Notes under the pieces: model-generated
The model's input: the letters and a program-made list of their open reading frames with translations, nothing else
What the model was told of the DNA's origin: nothing
Database searches by the model: none
Origin: Xestospongia bergquistia
Taxonomy: Eukaryota > Porifera > Demospongiae > Haplosclerida > Petrosiidae
Reading direction: 5' to 3'
Assembly: GCA_963965975.1 (NCBI GenBank)
Contig: OZ014419.1
Span: 558,001 to 622,000, forward strand
Length of the DNA stretch: 64,000 nucleotides
Translations under genes and position numbers: made by a program
Shown: positions 10,338 through 22,447 of the stretch, one piece after another
Numbering within the stretch: position 1 is the first letter of the stretch
Layout: the number at the start of each line of letters is the position of its first letter

Positions 10338-11501
10338 CTGCATATCTGCACTAGTGTCTTGTTCTGACTGTATAACTGACCATTCGCCCCTGGAATGCAG
10401 AGAGAATTGCCCGTTTCTCTATCTTCTTGAGTGAATCCAACTATTATCAACCATATATACGTGAAAAAGATATCGTTTTACTGTATGCTATACCAAATGG
10501 CAAACGGACTGTGTAGCACTTATGTGAATTCAAGTTTAATGACAGAGACAGTCAAGTAAGTTTCTTCTCCTTATATCTCTGTATCTCACTACATAACCAC
10601 TAGTCTTGACTTTTACACAACAGTTACTAGTTTAGTAACTAGCTTTACTCTTCAAATACACATAGCCTTCATTTCTGTACAACTAACACTAGCTACTATA
10701 ACCTTCCTTACTGAACAAATAGCTGTTTTAAAGTAACTAGCCTTTCTGACATTCTGCTCAGTTGTAATTACTTCCAACAATCAGCCTTCCTTATTGAACA
10801 AAGTTTTATTATAAGCATGTACTGGTAACATCCCTTCTAACCACTTTAGTTAGTTTAAAGACCTAACATCATATTCTTATTCTTCAGTATTTTATCACTT
10901 TTCATTTTATTTTATAGAATTAAATACAACTCTCTCTGCAAGTTAACTGTCATATCTCTGTCATCTCTATCTATGATGTCATTGCTATATTGTGGACTGG
11001 ATTGTTAGTACTCTGTTATATGGACTGGATGTTGTATTAATTATGGTAATGTGTAAGTCTGTTCATGTATGTAGTGTACACTGTCTCATGTATTGGGTAG
11101 TTGTATGATGGACGACATACATATGATGGACTAAAGTGAAGACTTGCATGTTAACGTATCATGACAATATAGACTTCCATCTCCCTATGTTCTGTTACAA
11201 GTCCATTTGTTGATACACCGCTGTATCTAAGGGATTTGTTTGTGCTTAGTTGGGTTATCACTGTGTGTTCGCTTCAGTAGAGAATCATTTCTGGCCCACA
11301 GTTTGGCTTTGACCCTGACGGTATCTGGGCCATCTAGTTTTTGTAGATTGGGCCACCACTTAGTTTTTATAGACTGGGTCATCTAGTTTGTAATAGGAGT
11401 GCATGATCGACAAGGTATCATGTGCTCCTAGGTTTCTTAGGTCCAGATAATTGATACATTTTGAGCATGTAAGCTAGTTTTTTGTGGCCCATCTACTTTT
11501 T

Positions 11502-11576
11502 CCCCAGCTTTTTCTGGGCTATCTAAGTTTTACCCAGCTTTTACTGGGTCTAGTTTTTCCCCAGCTTTTACTGGGT
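11502..11576 (+). repeat. Three CCCAG-CTTTTA-CTGGG hairpin repeats
   Basis: Three near-identical palindromic elements (at about 11502, 11532 and 11559) consist of CCCAG, a 6-7 nt loop (CTTTTA or CTTTTT) and CTGGG, separated by TCTAGTTTTT-type spacers. Looser relatives (GGGCC...ATCTAGTTTTT...GGGCC) lie just upstream at 11328-11390. Each can form a short stem-loop in RNA or DNA. Confidence 0.6.
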
Positions 11577-12076
11577 GTATTATGTCCACATTCACCTCTG
11601 TATTTTTATTATTTTTTGTTGTTGTTGTTAACATTGTTGCTTGTCTTGTCTTGCTTGTCTTCCTTCAAAACTGTGAGTTACCTTGTCTTTTTGTTTAGTA
11701 ACTGTACGTTATGTGACAGTAACTGTACTACTACATTCTATAACAGAACTAAGCACTAATACAGTTCATTATAAGGAGATGGAAGTCCTAATATATAATG
11801 TATTGTAGAAGCTAGTGTACCTCGGCGCAAGAGGACTAGCTTCTATTGTTCTATATGTGTATTGCTGCATTACAATGCAAGCTGCTGTCATAGTTTCGAG
11901 AGTTTCTTCAAGCAAGCTTTTCTGATATTTGCTTCTGAATTGTGTTAGTATATTAATGATCACTAAGTCTTCTAATCAGCTTTGTAATTATTTAGAGCAC
12001 TCAAAATCAGTTTGACATATTTGGGATCAATTTCATAGTTTTCAAATAGATTTGAAGTTGTTTTCAGAACACAAAG

Positions 12077-12560
12077 ACAGCTTTTATATCGGGCCTTAAA
12101 GACAGCTTTCAAACATTGTACAATAAAGACAGCTCAGCTCTCAAAATCGGGCATTAAAGACAACTTTCAAACATTGTACAATAAAGACAGCTCAGTTCTT
12201 AGAATCGGGCATTAAAGACAGCTTTTCATAACTGGGCATTACCATAAAATTGGATATTAAAGACAGCTTCTGAAAACAGGCCTCAAAGACAGCTTTCAAA
12301 TTTGTTATTTAAAGCATGCAAAATGCAATGTATCGTATTAACAGCGGATTTTCTTTTTTTAAAAAGATAGTTTTTGAAATGGGCATACTTTGTTCATGAC
12401 AGCTTCAAGACAGCTTAATGTTGCATTTGTGAGTGTTTTTAATTTTTTTTCTGATTCTCTAAAATATTTGGAGTTGGACAAGACAGCTTTCAGTTAAAGC
12501 ATTGACAACTAAGCTTATTTTTATATTTAACACAGCCTTTAAAGACAGCTGGTTTATAAC
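12077..12560 (+). repeat. Dispersed AAAGACAGCT repeat field
   Basis: About a dozen copies of the decamer AAAGACAGCT (or one-base variants) occur in 480 bp. Part is organised as a ~58-bp tandem unit that also holds CAAACATTGTACAATAA and a TCGGGCATT element (two clear copies at about 12095-12210), followed by more irregular copies. No ORF is present. Confidence 0.6.
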
Positions 12561-12740
12561 ATTCATAGTTTAATAAGCTTACTTCAGTCTTCAAGCTTTA
12601 TTAGTTTATTTGCTAGCTTTGTACATTATCAGTGGAAACAGGTTTGTTAGAAAAGTAAGTTAACACTTTAATGTATTCTTATAACTATACAATTCACAAT
12701 GTCAACATTGGAGCAAGTATCCTGGTACATAGTAAGTTTT

Positions 12741-14040
12741 TAACAATATCTTCTCTAGCTTCACGAGTGGATCAAGAACTCCAGTTTGTAGCAGTAAGCT
12801 CTTAACAATATTTCTCTAGCATCACCACTGGATCAAGAACTTCAGTTTGTTGCAGTAAGTTCTTAACAATATCTTCTCTAGCATCACGAGTGGATCAAGA
12901 ACTCCAGTTTGTAGCAGTAAGTTCTTAACAATATCTTCTCTAGCATCACCACTGGATCAAGAACTCCAGTTTCTAGAAGTAAGTTCTTAACAATATCTTC
13001 TCTAGCATTACCACTGGATCAAGAACTCCAGTTTGTTGCAGTAAGTTTTTAACAATATCTTCTCTAGCATCACCACTGGATCAAGTACTCACTGGATCAA
13101 GTACTCCAATTTGTAGCAGTAAGTTCTTAACAATATCTTCTCTAGCATTATCACTGGTTAAAAAACTCCAGTTTGTAGCAGTAAGTTCTTAACAATATCT
13201 TCTCTAGCATCACCACTGGATTAAGTACTCCAGTTTGTAGCAGTAAGTTCTTAACAATATCTTCTCTAGCATCACCACTGGATCAAGAACTCCAGTTTCT
13301 AGAAGTAAGTTCTTAACAATATCTTCTCTAGCATTACCACTGGATCAAGAACTCCAGTTTGTTGCAGTAAGTTTTTAACAATATCTTCTCTAGCATCACC
13401 ACTGGATCAAGTACTCACTGAATCAAGTACTCCAGTTTGTAGCAGTAAGTTCTTAACAATATCTTCTCTAGCATCACCACTAGATCCAGTTTGTATAGCA
13501 GTAAGTTCTTAACAATATCTTCTCTAGCATCACCACTGGATCAAGTACTCCAGTTTGTAGCAGTAAGTTTTTAACAATATCTTCTCTAGCATTACCACTG
13601 GATCAAGAACTCCAGTTTGTTGCACTAAGTTTTTAACAATATCTTCTCTAGCGTCACCACTGGATCAAGAACTTCAGTTTCTAGAAATAAGCTCTTAACA
13701 ATATCTTCTCTAGCATCACCACTAGATCAAGAACTCCAGTTTGTTGCAGTAAGTTTTTAACAATATCTTCTCTAGCATCACCACTGGATCAAGAACTCCG
13801 GTTTGTTACAGTAAGTTTTTAACAATATTTTCTCTAGCATCACCTCTGGATCAAGAACTCCATGAAGTTTGTTGCAGTAAGTTTTTAACAATATCTTCTC
13901 TAACATCACCACTAGATCAAGAACTCCACTTTGTTGCAGTAAGTTTTTAACAATATCTTCTCTAACATCACCACTGGATCAAGAACTCCACTTTGTTGCA
14001 GTAAGTTCTTAACAATATCTTCTCTAGTGTCAACATTGAT
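12741..14040 (+). repeat. Tandem array of ~21 units (~62 bp), each with a splice acceptor, a stem-loop and a splice donor
   Basis: Each unit reads CTAG acceptor, then CATCACC, the perfect inverted repeat ACTGGA / TCAAGAAC loop / TCCAGT, then GTTTGTAGCA and a GTAAGT donor. A ~27-nt spacer follows, made of GTAAGTTCTT, AACAATAT and CTTCTCTAG, carrying a branch-like TTAAC and a pyrimidine run before AG. I count 21 copies. Some are extended (a duplicated ACTCACTGGATCAAGT segment near 13081 and 13408), and a block of about 350 bp appears duplicated (copies 4-6 resemble 9-11). The unit is not a multiple of 3, so it does not encode a periodic peptide. Confidence 0.8.
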
Positions 14041-15130
14041 TCAAGAACTCTGAAAGAACTAACCTGTATTTTCAATCATGTCTTAATCTTTTCTTCCCCT
14101 CTCTCTCTCTAAAAGATTAGATCCAAAAGTCTTCACATTTTTAAAGTACATTATTGTTAATTTTCTTTTCTCATTCCCAACAGTGTGGGCAACAATGTAG
14201 TACTACCTCCACGTGGTGTTGCCTGGGGTCTCAATAGTTCTTGTTAAGAACTTTTGTGATGCTAAATGTACTACATCAAATTCATCAAGAATTGTTCTCT
14301 TGTATCTTTGTAACTTCTCTCTTTTTAAATAGATTTGAATATATCTGTATTGCTATTAAAGACTCTACAATGTCCTTAACAATCTAGTTCTGAGTACTGT
14401 CATTTACGTTGGATCACCTTTGACTGTATATGCCATGTCTAGATAATTAGTAATTGTATTATATTCTTTTTTAAATTTTGTTTACTTTATTTTATATGTT
14501 TATTTGTTTAAGTTAAAAAAAAAACATTTCAAAATCAGTTAGTTTTTAAGATGATTCAAATTGAATATACTGTTATCTGAATGTAAGTGCCTCAAAGTAA
14601 AGCCTACATTATATTGCCCTTTAAAACTAATTCCTCTACTTCTACAGAACAGAGATGATTGTGATATTGATGGCTGTAAATCATGAGAGAGATTTTTAAT
14701 AGATGAAGTAGTTTTAGAGGATAATTAGTACTAGTATCCAGAAGTAAGGATGGCTCTAAGATTTAAATTTTTATAAGAAAGATCATAGTTATTGTAACCT
14801 GTTTTCTTATATTTTTTATCTAATAGCAAAAGAGTTTTTAAAATAACATTTAATTATAGATGATATTAGAAAATGGTGTGATATCCTGTAATAGAGAGAG
14901 GATTATTATTAATTATCAGTGATTAATGTAGATTTTCATGGAAGTGAGAGGTCGCGATAAACATGAACGTGGAAGTCTTCATGTAGAAATTATGAAGTTT
15001 ATTTGTACATGAATAGTTGATTAAATATTATATTTACAAAATTGATCAAAATGCATATTTGAGTCAACATAATTTAATAATACCACGTGATTCACAGTAG
15101 TACAATTTAAAATTATTCATTTATTCTGCA

Positions 15131-17268
15131 ATGGCCAGTTCTGAGGACGAAAAGAAGTCGCTAGTAGAAACTGCTACAAATGTACAATCTAGAGAGCATA
15201 ACGTAAATTATCTTGTAAGAGAACATTTATACTTAATCTGATGATCATTTACTTCTCAGGCTCAACATAAATCTTCTAATAAGACTACTACTCAAGAAGA
15301 GAGTAAGATCACTTATGTACTGGTACTATGTGTAATGGCTACTGCTCTTGGATCTAGTGCTCAATTTGGTTTCAATTCTGGTGTCATTAATAGCATTCAA
15401 AATGTATGATCATCTCATTTCTTAGACTATATATATATCCCTATCTCTCTCTCTCTCTCTTGTAGGCGGTTCGTAGTTCACTTAATGGAAGTGATAATAG
15501 TACTTTTGTCACAAGCCATAGTTTCTCTAATTTTGAATGGGCCACTTCAGTATCTATATTTGCTGTTGGTGGTATGTTTGGTGCATTACCAGCTGGTGTT
15601 CTTGCTGATTGCTTTGGTCGCAAGTGGTCTCTGTTAAGTAATAATGTTCTCATAGTTGTGGGTGTGGTTTTAGAGTCCTTTGCCATCAATCCATATATGC
15701 TAATAGTTGGACGATTTGTTATGGGAATCAACTCAGGTACTTTACTGATGGTAACCATAGTTACATTTCATATGAGGTCATATTAGGAATCAATACTGTC
15801 ATAGCTCCTCTCTATATTTCTGAGATATCCCCTATTAAATATCGTGGGATAATGGGTACATTCCATCAGCTAGCCATTACCGCAACCATCTTGTTGTCTG
15901 AAATACTTGGCATTCAAGCTGTAAAGCAGGAAGAATCATCTGTGTCCTCACAATTTATCCTTTTTCTATAGATTCTAGGTCGTCCAGACAGTCAGTTTTA
16001 TGGTTGGCGTATTCTACTTGCATTTCCATTATTGTTTATGATAATACAACTCTTAATTTTACCATGGTGTCCAGAGAGTCCAAAATACCTCTATATCAGA
16101 AGGAGAAAAGAAAAAGCTGCAGAGAAAGGCAAGAGTGTTTATAATACATATGGTATTATTTTAATTGTCATATTGTTCAGCTATACTAAGACTTGGTGGA
16201 CCAGGTGCTGTTCAGAAAGAGTTGTTAGCTATGCAGGTATTTCTGTGTCACTGTCTCTCTAACTAATAATTTTTGTATTAGGATGAATATGAGGAACGGG
16301 GGCGCTCTATGAAGACACTTGTCTTCACTGATTTTTTTCTCAAACCAGCATTGAGACGTGCTCTTATCATTAGCATAGGTCTTCATCTTTCACAACAGAT
16401 CACTGGGATTGGAAGTGTAAGTACATTGTTAAAATCTTGTTACCTCTATGGATCTCTTTCAGATTATCTACTATAGTACAACAATATTTAGTAATGCTGG
16501 TATTAAAAATAGTGATGTTGCAACTGCTGTTGTGGGCTTGATATTAGTACTAGGAACTTTGGCTATAGTAAGTGTTAGGATATTTGTTTGTGATCTTTCT
16601 CTCTGTCTCTTTCTCTCTCTTACACACACACACACACATAGATTGTACTGATAGAACGTGTTGGTAGACGGACATTAATGTTATATGGTCTTGGAGGAAT
16701 GGCTATATTTTTTGCTCTTGTCTCTTCTGCTTTCTGTTTTCAATATGCTTTCTACAATGATACCACTAACACTAGAGTATGTGTATTTGGTCATGTGACT
16801 ATATCATGTGATTATGTTACCATAGCCCACAGTACCTGGAGTGTTCCTAGTCATTTTTACATTTGGTATTACTAGTTGTTTTGCACTGGGTCCTGGTGCC
16901 ATTCCTTGGTTGATGGTATCGGAACTCTTCCAGCAAGAAGCTAGACCTTTTGCTGTCTCCATAGCAACCATTGTGAACTGGCTTACTAATTTTGCTATCG
17001 GTTTTGCATTTCCCTTCATGTTGGTATGTTAATTAAGTATTTAATTAATTAATTAACTTCATAATTACAGGATAACCTCAAACCCTACCCATTTATCATT
17101 TTCTGTGTAATCAGTGCTTTATTTTGGGTTTTCATGTTTTTACTTCTTCCGGAGACAAAAGGAAAGACAGTTGATGAAATTACTGACTATTTTAAACAAG
17201 TCACTAATGAAAACAACAGCTGTAAACAATATTTTCTGCTAAAACGTAATGATACATTGACCAATTAA
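15131..17268 (+). CDS. Facilitative sugar transporter, SLC2 (GLUT) family
   Basis: Eleven exons: 15131-15214, 15260-15403, 15466-15736, 15787-15920, 15972-16128, 16181-16236, 16282-16416, 16463-16567, 16642-16776, 16826-17023, 17071-17268 (538 aa). This is a twelve-helix MFS protein of the plasma membrane that moves hexoses. Signatures are AQFGFNSGVIN in helix 1, LADCFGRKWS between helices 2 and 3, VGRFVMGINSG, YISEISPIKYRG, GWRILLAFPL, PWCPESPKYL, HLSQQITGIGS in helix 7, ERVGRRTLMLYGLGG, ALGPGAIPWLMVSELF, and the C-terminal LPETKGKTVDEI. An Asn-glycosylation site (NGSDNST) lies in the first extracellular loop, as in GLUTs. The fifth intron has either a GC donor (AAAG|GCAAGA, preferred) or a weak GT donor three bases further on. 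The exact GLUT class cannot be fixed. Confidence 0.93.
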
Positions 17269-17414
17269 CTCTACCATAACTAGATGAGATGAATGGTAAT
17301 TAAGTTTTTGAACCCCTTATAAATAGATTTATAAATAGTATATGTGCTAAATATAGTATATGACATCTATTATATGCTAAATATAGAAACAATTATTACA
17401 ATCAGTGACACACA

Positions 17415-20400
17415 TCATACATCCTGATCATTGAAGTAATCTGGAACTGATTTGGTATGAGTCTCTGGTAGCATAGGAACCAGTTTTAAATGTGTAATAC
17501 TTGAATTTATAGGTAGTGGCATGAGCTTGTGTTTAGCTGAATTGACTAACTGACTTAAAGTTTGACTGGGAACAAAAGAAGATCTAAGGAAAAAAGTCAT
17601 AATATATGATTGAGTGAAGTCCACCCACTTTGTTGCTGTGACGACAACATTTCTAAGCGGTTCAGAGTCATAACTGGTAGTTGTACAATTATAATATAAC
17701 GCTAGTTCATGTATAACTTGTCTTTGCTCTCGTTTCATTGGCTTGAAAGAATGTGTACTTGAAGTTCCACCTTTTATTGCTAAACTTTCGACTAAGCTCT
17801 TTAATACTTCTTCAATATTAGCTATTAATGAAGGGTTCTCCCTCGCCTGTTCTTGTAAGTACGTGGAGTAATTTGGGACTAAGTTAGGGGAGTGGTCAAC
17901 ATCAGAGAGCTCAAAAGCCTCGGCAAGTTTGCGGTTACGTTCCCATTGTGCACATTCTTCATTACATTCTAATCTAAATAAATTACAGAAATATCATTTA
18001 ATAAAATATCTGAGTTTATCTTACTTTCTATCTTGTGCTGTTTTCATAGTAACGCTATCAATCTTTATACTTTGTCCACTCTGTAGCTCCCTCATCATAG
18101 CGCCAAGATCTCCACTATGTAATCTTATGAAAGAGACAGATATGGTTACTAGTTTGAAATAGGTGTGGCTTACTTGTGAAAGATTTGACTTGTTACACCT
18201 GCACCAGACGCAAGGCAAAGAACCTGTTGTTTCAGACGTCCACAGTCACATGTCAATGTTACCTGATTAAAAAATATAAGTCATGTGACTGTCACATGTT
18301 AGATATTATATGACTAATACATACCTTAGCTTTACAAGGGAGATCTGGGCATTCACTTTCAGTATGACATGGAGCACCACAAATATGAGAACAGTATTTA
18401 CGTTCTGAAGTACAAGGCTGTATACAACTTTCTCCCTCCTTCTGACACACCCCTTTATGACAAATCTTACGACAGGAGTGCATACCACAAGGAAGTGGCT
18501 TCCCACAGGGTCTCCCACAGGTGACATCTTTGAGATGACAAGGAATATAGTTCCTTAACTAAAACAAGCAAGGTCTGCTGTCACTATGGCAACAATCAAT
18601 GAATAAAATTAACTCACTACATGCTTTCCCATACACATTTTATCAGTTAAGAAAGTACAAGGTGGACAGGTCTCATCAGAGTGACAATTATGTGTTACTA
18701 AAAATAGAAACAAACCACTGTTACTAAAAATAACAATCTTCACAACATTATTACCTGGATGATCACAGGAGTGCACTCGTGCACATGGACGTGCACATGT
18801 GGGTGGAGCAGTCCCACAAGGGATAGGAGGTAACATAACTTCACCACCACAGTGACAAGTAAGTTCTTCATAACCTTAAGTAATAAAATTAACCTTTACA
18901 TGTTGAAAAAAATTATAACACTATTAATAAAATTTTAATGTCCTAGCAACGATACTAACTTCTTGGTAACTAATAATATATATGGATAACAAGAATTTTT
19001 AATAAAAATACACACAGAGAGAAGAGAGATCTAACTGAACTCACTGATGTTCCAACAAGGACCACACCTCCCAGGATGACAAATATCTGAACATGTATGT
19101 TTACCACAGTCATGTTTCCGTCGACAAATTCGTTCACATGTGTGGGTATCAGACTAGACAAGTACATTAAAAAGGGGTGTGGCTAAACATTACTTACTAC
19201 ACAACATTTAGTTTGACATTGATGCCGACCACAATTTAACTTGCGCCCACATTTTTTCATACAGACAAACCCCTCCCTCTTAACAACCTCTGCACAAGGT
19301 ACCCTCTCTTTGGTTCGGCCACATTTACACACAACAACAGAGGTCAAAGTACAAGGTGGACATGCTCCTATGTGGCAGAGACTGGAACACAAGTGGTTGG
19401 AATCTACAATGAAGTAATTTCAAATTCAAAGATAATCCATTGTACCTTCACAGTATTGAAAACATGGGAGTGGTCGAGAACATACATTATCACACGTTGG
19501 AATATCATCTAGACAAGATGTTCGAACCACACCTTCTGGGAGGAGTTTTGAAATAGGTATGGCTCCACAGGGACAATAAGAGACAGTTGATGGCAAAAAG
19601 GGACAAGAAGAACATTCCCCTTGATGACACTGTAGTTCACATGTGTGATTACCACATCCAAGAGGTCTAGAGTTAGTTACACAAAATGACGCACATATAC
19701 ATAATCTTACTAACTTATTACATATACGATCACAACAATAGTTCATTCTGTTAGCTCCACCCACTGCCTGCAGTAGTTGACCACAAGCTACTTGTTTTGT
19801 TTCTTTTCGACAATAACAAATAAGTTCAATTGGTAATGTACAGTCCGGGCATTGTCCTAATAGAGACACTCAATTAAATAAGATGTACTTAATAATAACG
19901 TATTAAACAATCATTGATTGTCTTCAACATGCTCTATATTGTTCTCTAACTATTACTAACATTAGTAAACTATTAGGATATTCTTTGTATAACAGGTTTT
20001 AACAGGAGACTCACCTTCATGACAAATATCTCTACAATTATGTAAACCACAGTTTAATACTTTATCACATATTTCACCACATGAAGGTAGAAGATTATAA
20101 AGACTGCAACGAACTCTTGAACTAAAAATACAATAAAACAATAGAGCTAGTATAAACAAACACACAGATGGACTGATAAACAGACCTTGACTTTCCGCAG
20201 GGACATTTCCTGATTACCATCACAGGACATGGTGGGCAAGGTCCAGGATGACAAAGTTGAGGACATTTATGTTGACAAGGTGATTCAGATGATGTAGTTA
20301 ATCTTTTACGACAGGGTTCACCACAAGAATGAGGTACTGACATATCACTTTTACTTCGTAATTGACCTGGATTAGTGACACGCCCACAAAAACATTTATA

Positions 20401-21300
20401 GAGAGAAGGGATAACAGTCGAGGGATTTTGACAGCCTGGACATCGCCATCCATTATCAGTCTGGCCTATAAAGAACAGTTACTTAATAATTAATAATAAA
20501 CCACTCCTACCTTCAATAGTAGTGGCAGCTGGAGACTTGGCCCACCGAGCAATACAGCGAAGATGAAAAATGTGATAACAGCATGGGCAAGACCACACCT
20601 CCTGATGATTTTTGACACGATCACAACATACCATACACTCATAAATCCCTCCCATTAATTGTTGAACTAGTTCATCACTTTGAACTGAGGGGATGATCCT
20701 CTTCTCCCCTCGATAATATCCTCTTCTTTGGTTGGTTCGTTTTGTGTTACTATATTTCTGTTTTGGTACTCCTATTTCAGATTTCTCTGAATCTTTTTCT
20801 GCTGTAGTTTTAAGATGGTCCTCTGAGGACTGAATCAGTTGTTCTTGAAATCTATCCTCAGGTTTATTTTCAGAACTGATTGGCTGTGTTGTTCCACCAG
20901 AAGAACCTGTTTTGGCTTTACCAGGTTCTTTTCGTCCCTTCCATTTTCTCCCTCTTGCTCTTGTCTCTTCTCCTGTTCTACGATACCCCCTTCCTGTCTG
21001 TGAGTGCATCCATCTTTTTCTACCTGTATCAGTCTCATACTGTCTCCATATTGTCTCATGACTGCCATGCTGCTGCCATCGTCCAGTTGGCCCCCAATAA
21101 TCTTGTCTCTTGTGATACCATTGCTGGTGATATGACCCTCTGTATTCACCATAATAGCGTCCTCTTTTTTGTTGCCCTCTAGTTTTTTTCTTTATGGCTG
21201 AGACAGCATCAACATCAGCTTTCCTTTCTTCCACTGGTAAGTCTTTTTCTACAGTCTGATCGTCACTGTGGAGGTGTTTTTCCTCGCTCTTCTCTGCCAT
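17415..21300 (-). CDS. NFX1: NFX1-type zinc-finger transcriptional regulator / RING E3 ligase
   Basis: Thirteen exons: 21300-20511, 20465-20186, 20121-20015, 19856-19715, 19666-19446, 19403-19198, 19153-19045, 18874-18755, 18697-18618, 18558-18325, 18262-18174, 18114-18025, 17973-17415 (1008 aa). A basic, Arg/Gly/Tyr-rich disordered N-terminus precedes a RING/PHD-like finger ([17 protein letters not shown], then [13 protein letters not shown] and WRCPGC). A long series of NF-X1 Cys/His repeats follows (for example [57 protein letters not shown]). A C-terminal R3H domain ([18 protein letters not shown]) binds single-stranded nucleic acid. In mammals NFX1 represses MHC class II and hTERT promoters. 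That exact role cannot apply here, but nuclear regulation is likely. A 48-nt intron in the repeat region (19714-19667) is open in frame; removing it restores the [12 protein letters not shown] repeat. Confidence 0.92.
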
Positions 21301-21651
21301 AGTTACACCGCTGTTAAATGATGTTTATTCCTTACATTTTCCACAACCACACACCACCACGATGACACTCCACTTGTGCAACAACTAACAATATTCATTG
21401 TTAATTTGAGCCACGCCTACTTTGCACTCCTTGCATCGAAAATACTTGTGCAGTTTTGATAGGCAACTGACAGAGTGCAGCAAACAACGACATCTTTAAC
21501 CCAATAAAAGTAAGTCCTCTATATTTTCTCTAATCTGTGTGTTACAATTCTATCACATGAAATCACTGATCAATGTATTTCTAATAGAGTATATAATTCT
21601 ATACAATCTGTGTTAATATCAATCGTTGGAGAATCACTACAAATATATATA
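21301..21651. promoter_or_regulatory. Divergent gap between NFX1 and the receptor tyrosine kinase
   Basis: 351 bp lie between opposing start codons. No coding potential is seen, and it is a probable pair of promoters or one shared promoter, by position only. Confidence 0.35.
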
Positions 21652-22407
21652 ATGTCACAAAGAATACTGGTCTCTTTCTTACTGCTGGTTAGTATTCTGG
21701 CCTCTAATTGCAGTGTACAATGGAGAAGTAAGTAACTTATCATTACAAATTAGTCATAGTACTACAAACATTAATCAGTAGTACTATTAACTGGTATACT
21801 ATAGATACCATTACTATAGATATTGATTTAATGTGTAAATTAATAGTAAACTATTGGATAGATGAATTGGAAAATTGATAAACATGTGGTTGTGAAATAC
21901 CTGATAATTAATTTTCCGTTATAATTCAAAAAGCAATATGTTTACTGTTTTTTTTAAAAAACCACCACTTATCAATTTTTCACTTGGTTTAGATGTATAA
22001 TAATTAAATAGACACAACAGACTACCATACAAGGTATATGGCCCTGTGTATTAATCATCATTACATCATTATATGAGATAGAATAATCTACATACAGTGT
22101 ATTGATAATGTGGTGTGCATTCCTTGAGTATAACATGAGGTAATGAAGCATGTACCATAGATAAATGGTGTTTAGTTATTAATGATAATACTCTTTGGAA
22201 TATTGAGCCAAACCAGAGTGTAAACATGATGAAGACTCTAATATTTTGTGTTCATAGCTTGTAATGGACATTATTGAATTAGTGTCAGTGGTATGTTAGT
22301 CAAGAGATCAATAGAGCTGTCACATTAGTTTTTGTATGAGTGCCTTGTATAGAGAAGAATGCATACTTACCTAATTGGTTCTGATCTCCCACATTAACTT
22401 CTAACTT

Positions 22408-22447
<40 letters not shown>

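Larger units (their letters stand above)
10360..14500 (+). ncRNA. Putative spliced repeat-bearing long non-coding RNA
   Basis: The boundaries are inferred: start about 30 nt after the TATA box at 10329, end unknown beyond the acceptor at 14183. The interval has a first-exon donor (GTCAA|GTAAGT at 10556), dozens of candidate internal splice sites, repeated hairpins and no sustained ORF. The array repeat period of ~62 nt is not a multiple of three, which argues against coding. The orientation is set by the TATA box and by GTAAGT...CTAG polarity on the plus strand. It might instead be a long 5' UTR or first introns of the SLC2 gene at 15131. Confidence 0.35.
10066..15130. other. 5-kb region without recognisable protein genes, rich in structured repeats
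   Basis: No ORF here has coding character or family similarity that I can see. The region holds a TATA box (10329), a strong splice donor (10556), hairpin repeats (11502-11576), an AAAGACAGCT repeat field (about 12077-12560) and the 62-bp splice-unit array (12741-14040). A clean acceptor follows at 14182-14183 (TTCCCAACAG). Downstream to 15130 it is plain AT-rich sequence up to the SLC2 gene. Taken together it looks like a spliced long non-coding RNA locus; this is inference. Confidence 0.45.

Noticed and set aside
10137..10367. Plus-strand 76-residue ORF downstream of METTL2
   Set aside because: No signal, domain or homology, and it overlaps the TATA box of the putative non-coding gene.
12741..14040. 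CRISPR-like repeat-spacer array
   Set aside because: The host is eukaryotic, the parts between the conserved segments are themselves conserved rather than unique spacers, and no cas genes exist.
12741..14040. microRNA-hairpin cluster
   Set aside because: The stem in each unit is only about 6 bp, far too short for a pre-miRNA.
20880..21182. Plus-strand ORF of 100 residues
   Set aside because: Antisense of the first NFX1 exon; low-complexity, no family features.
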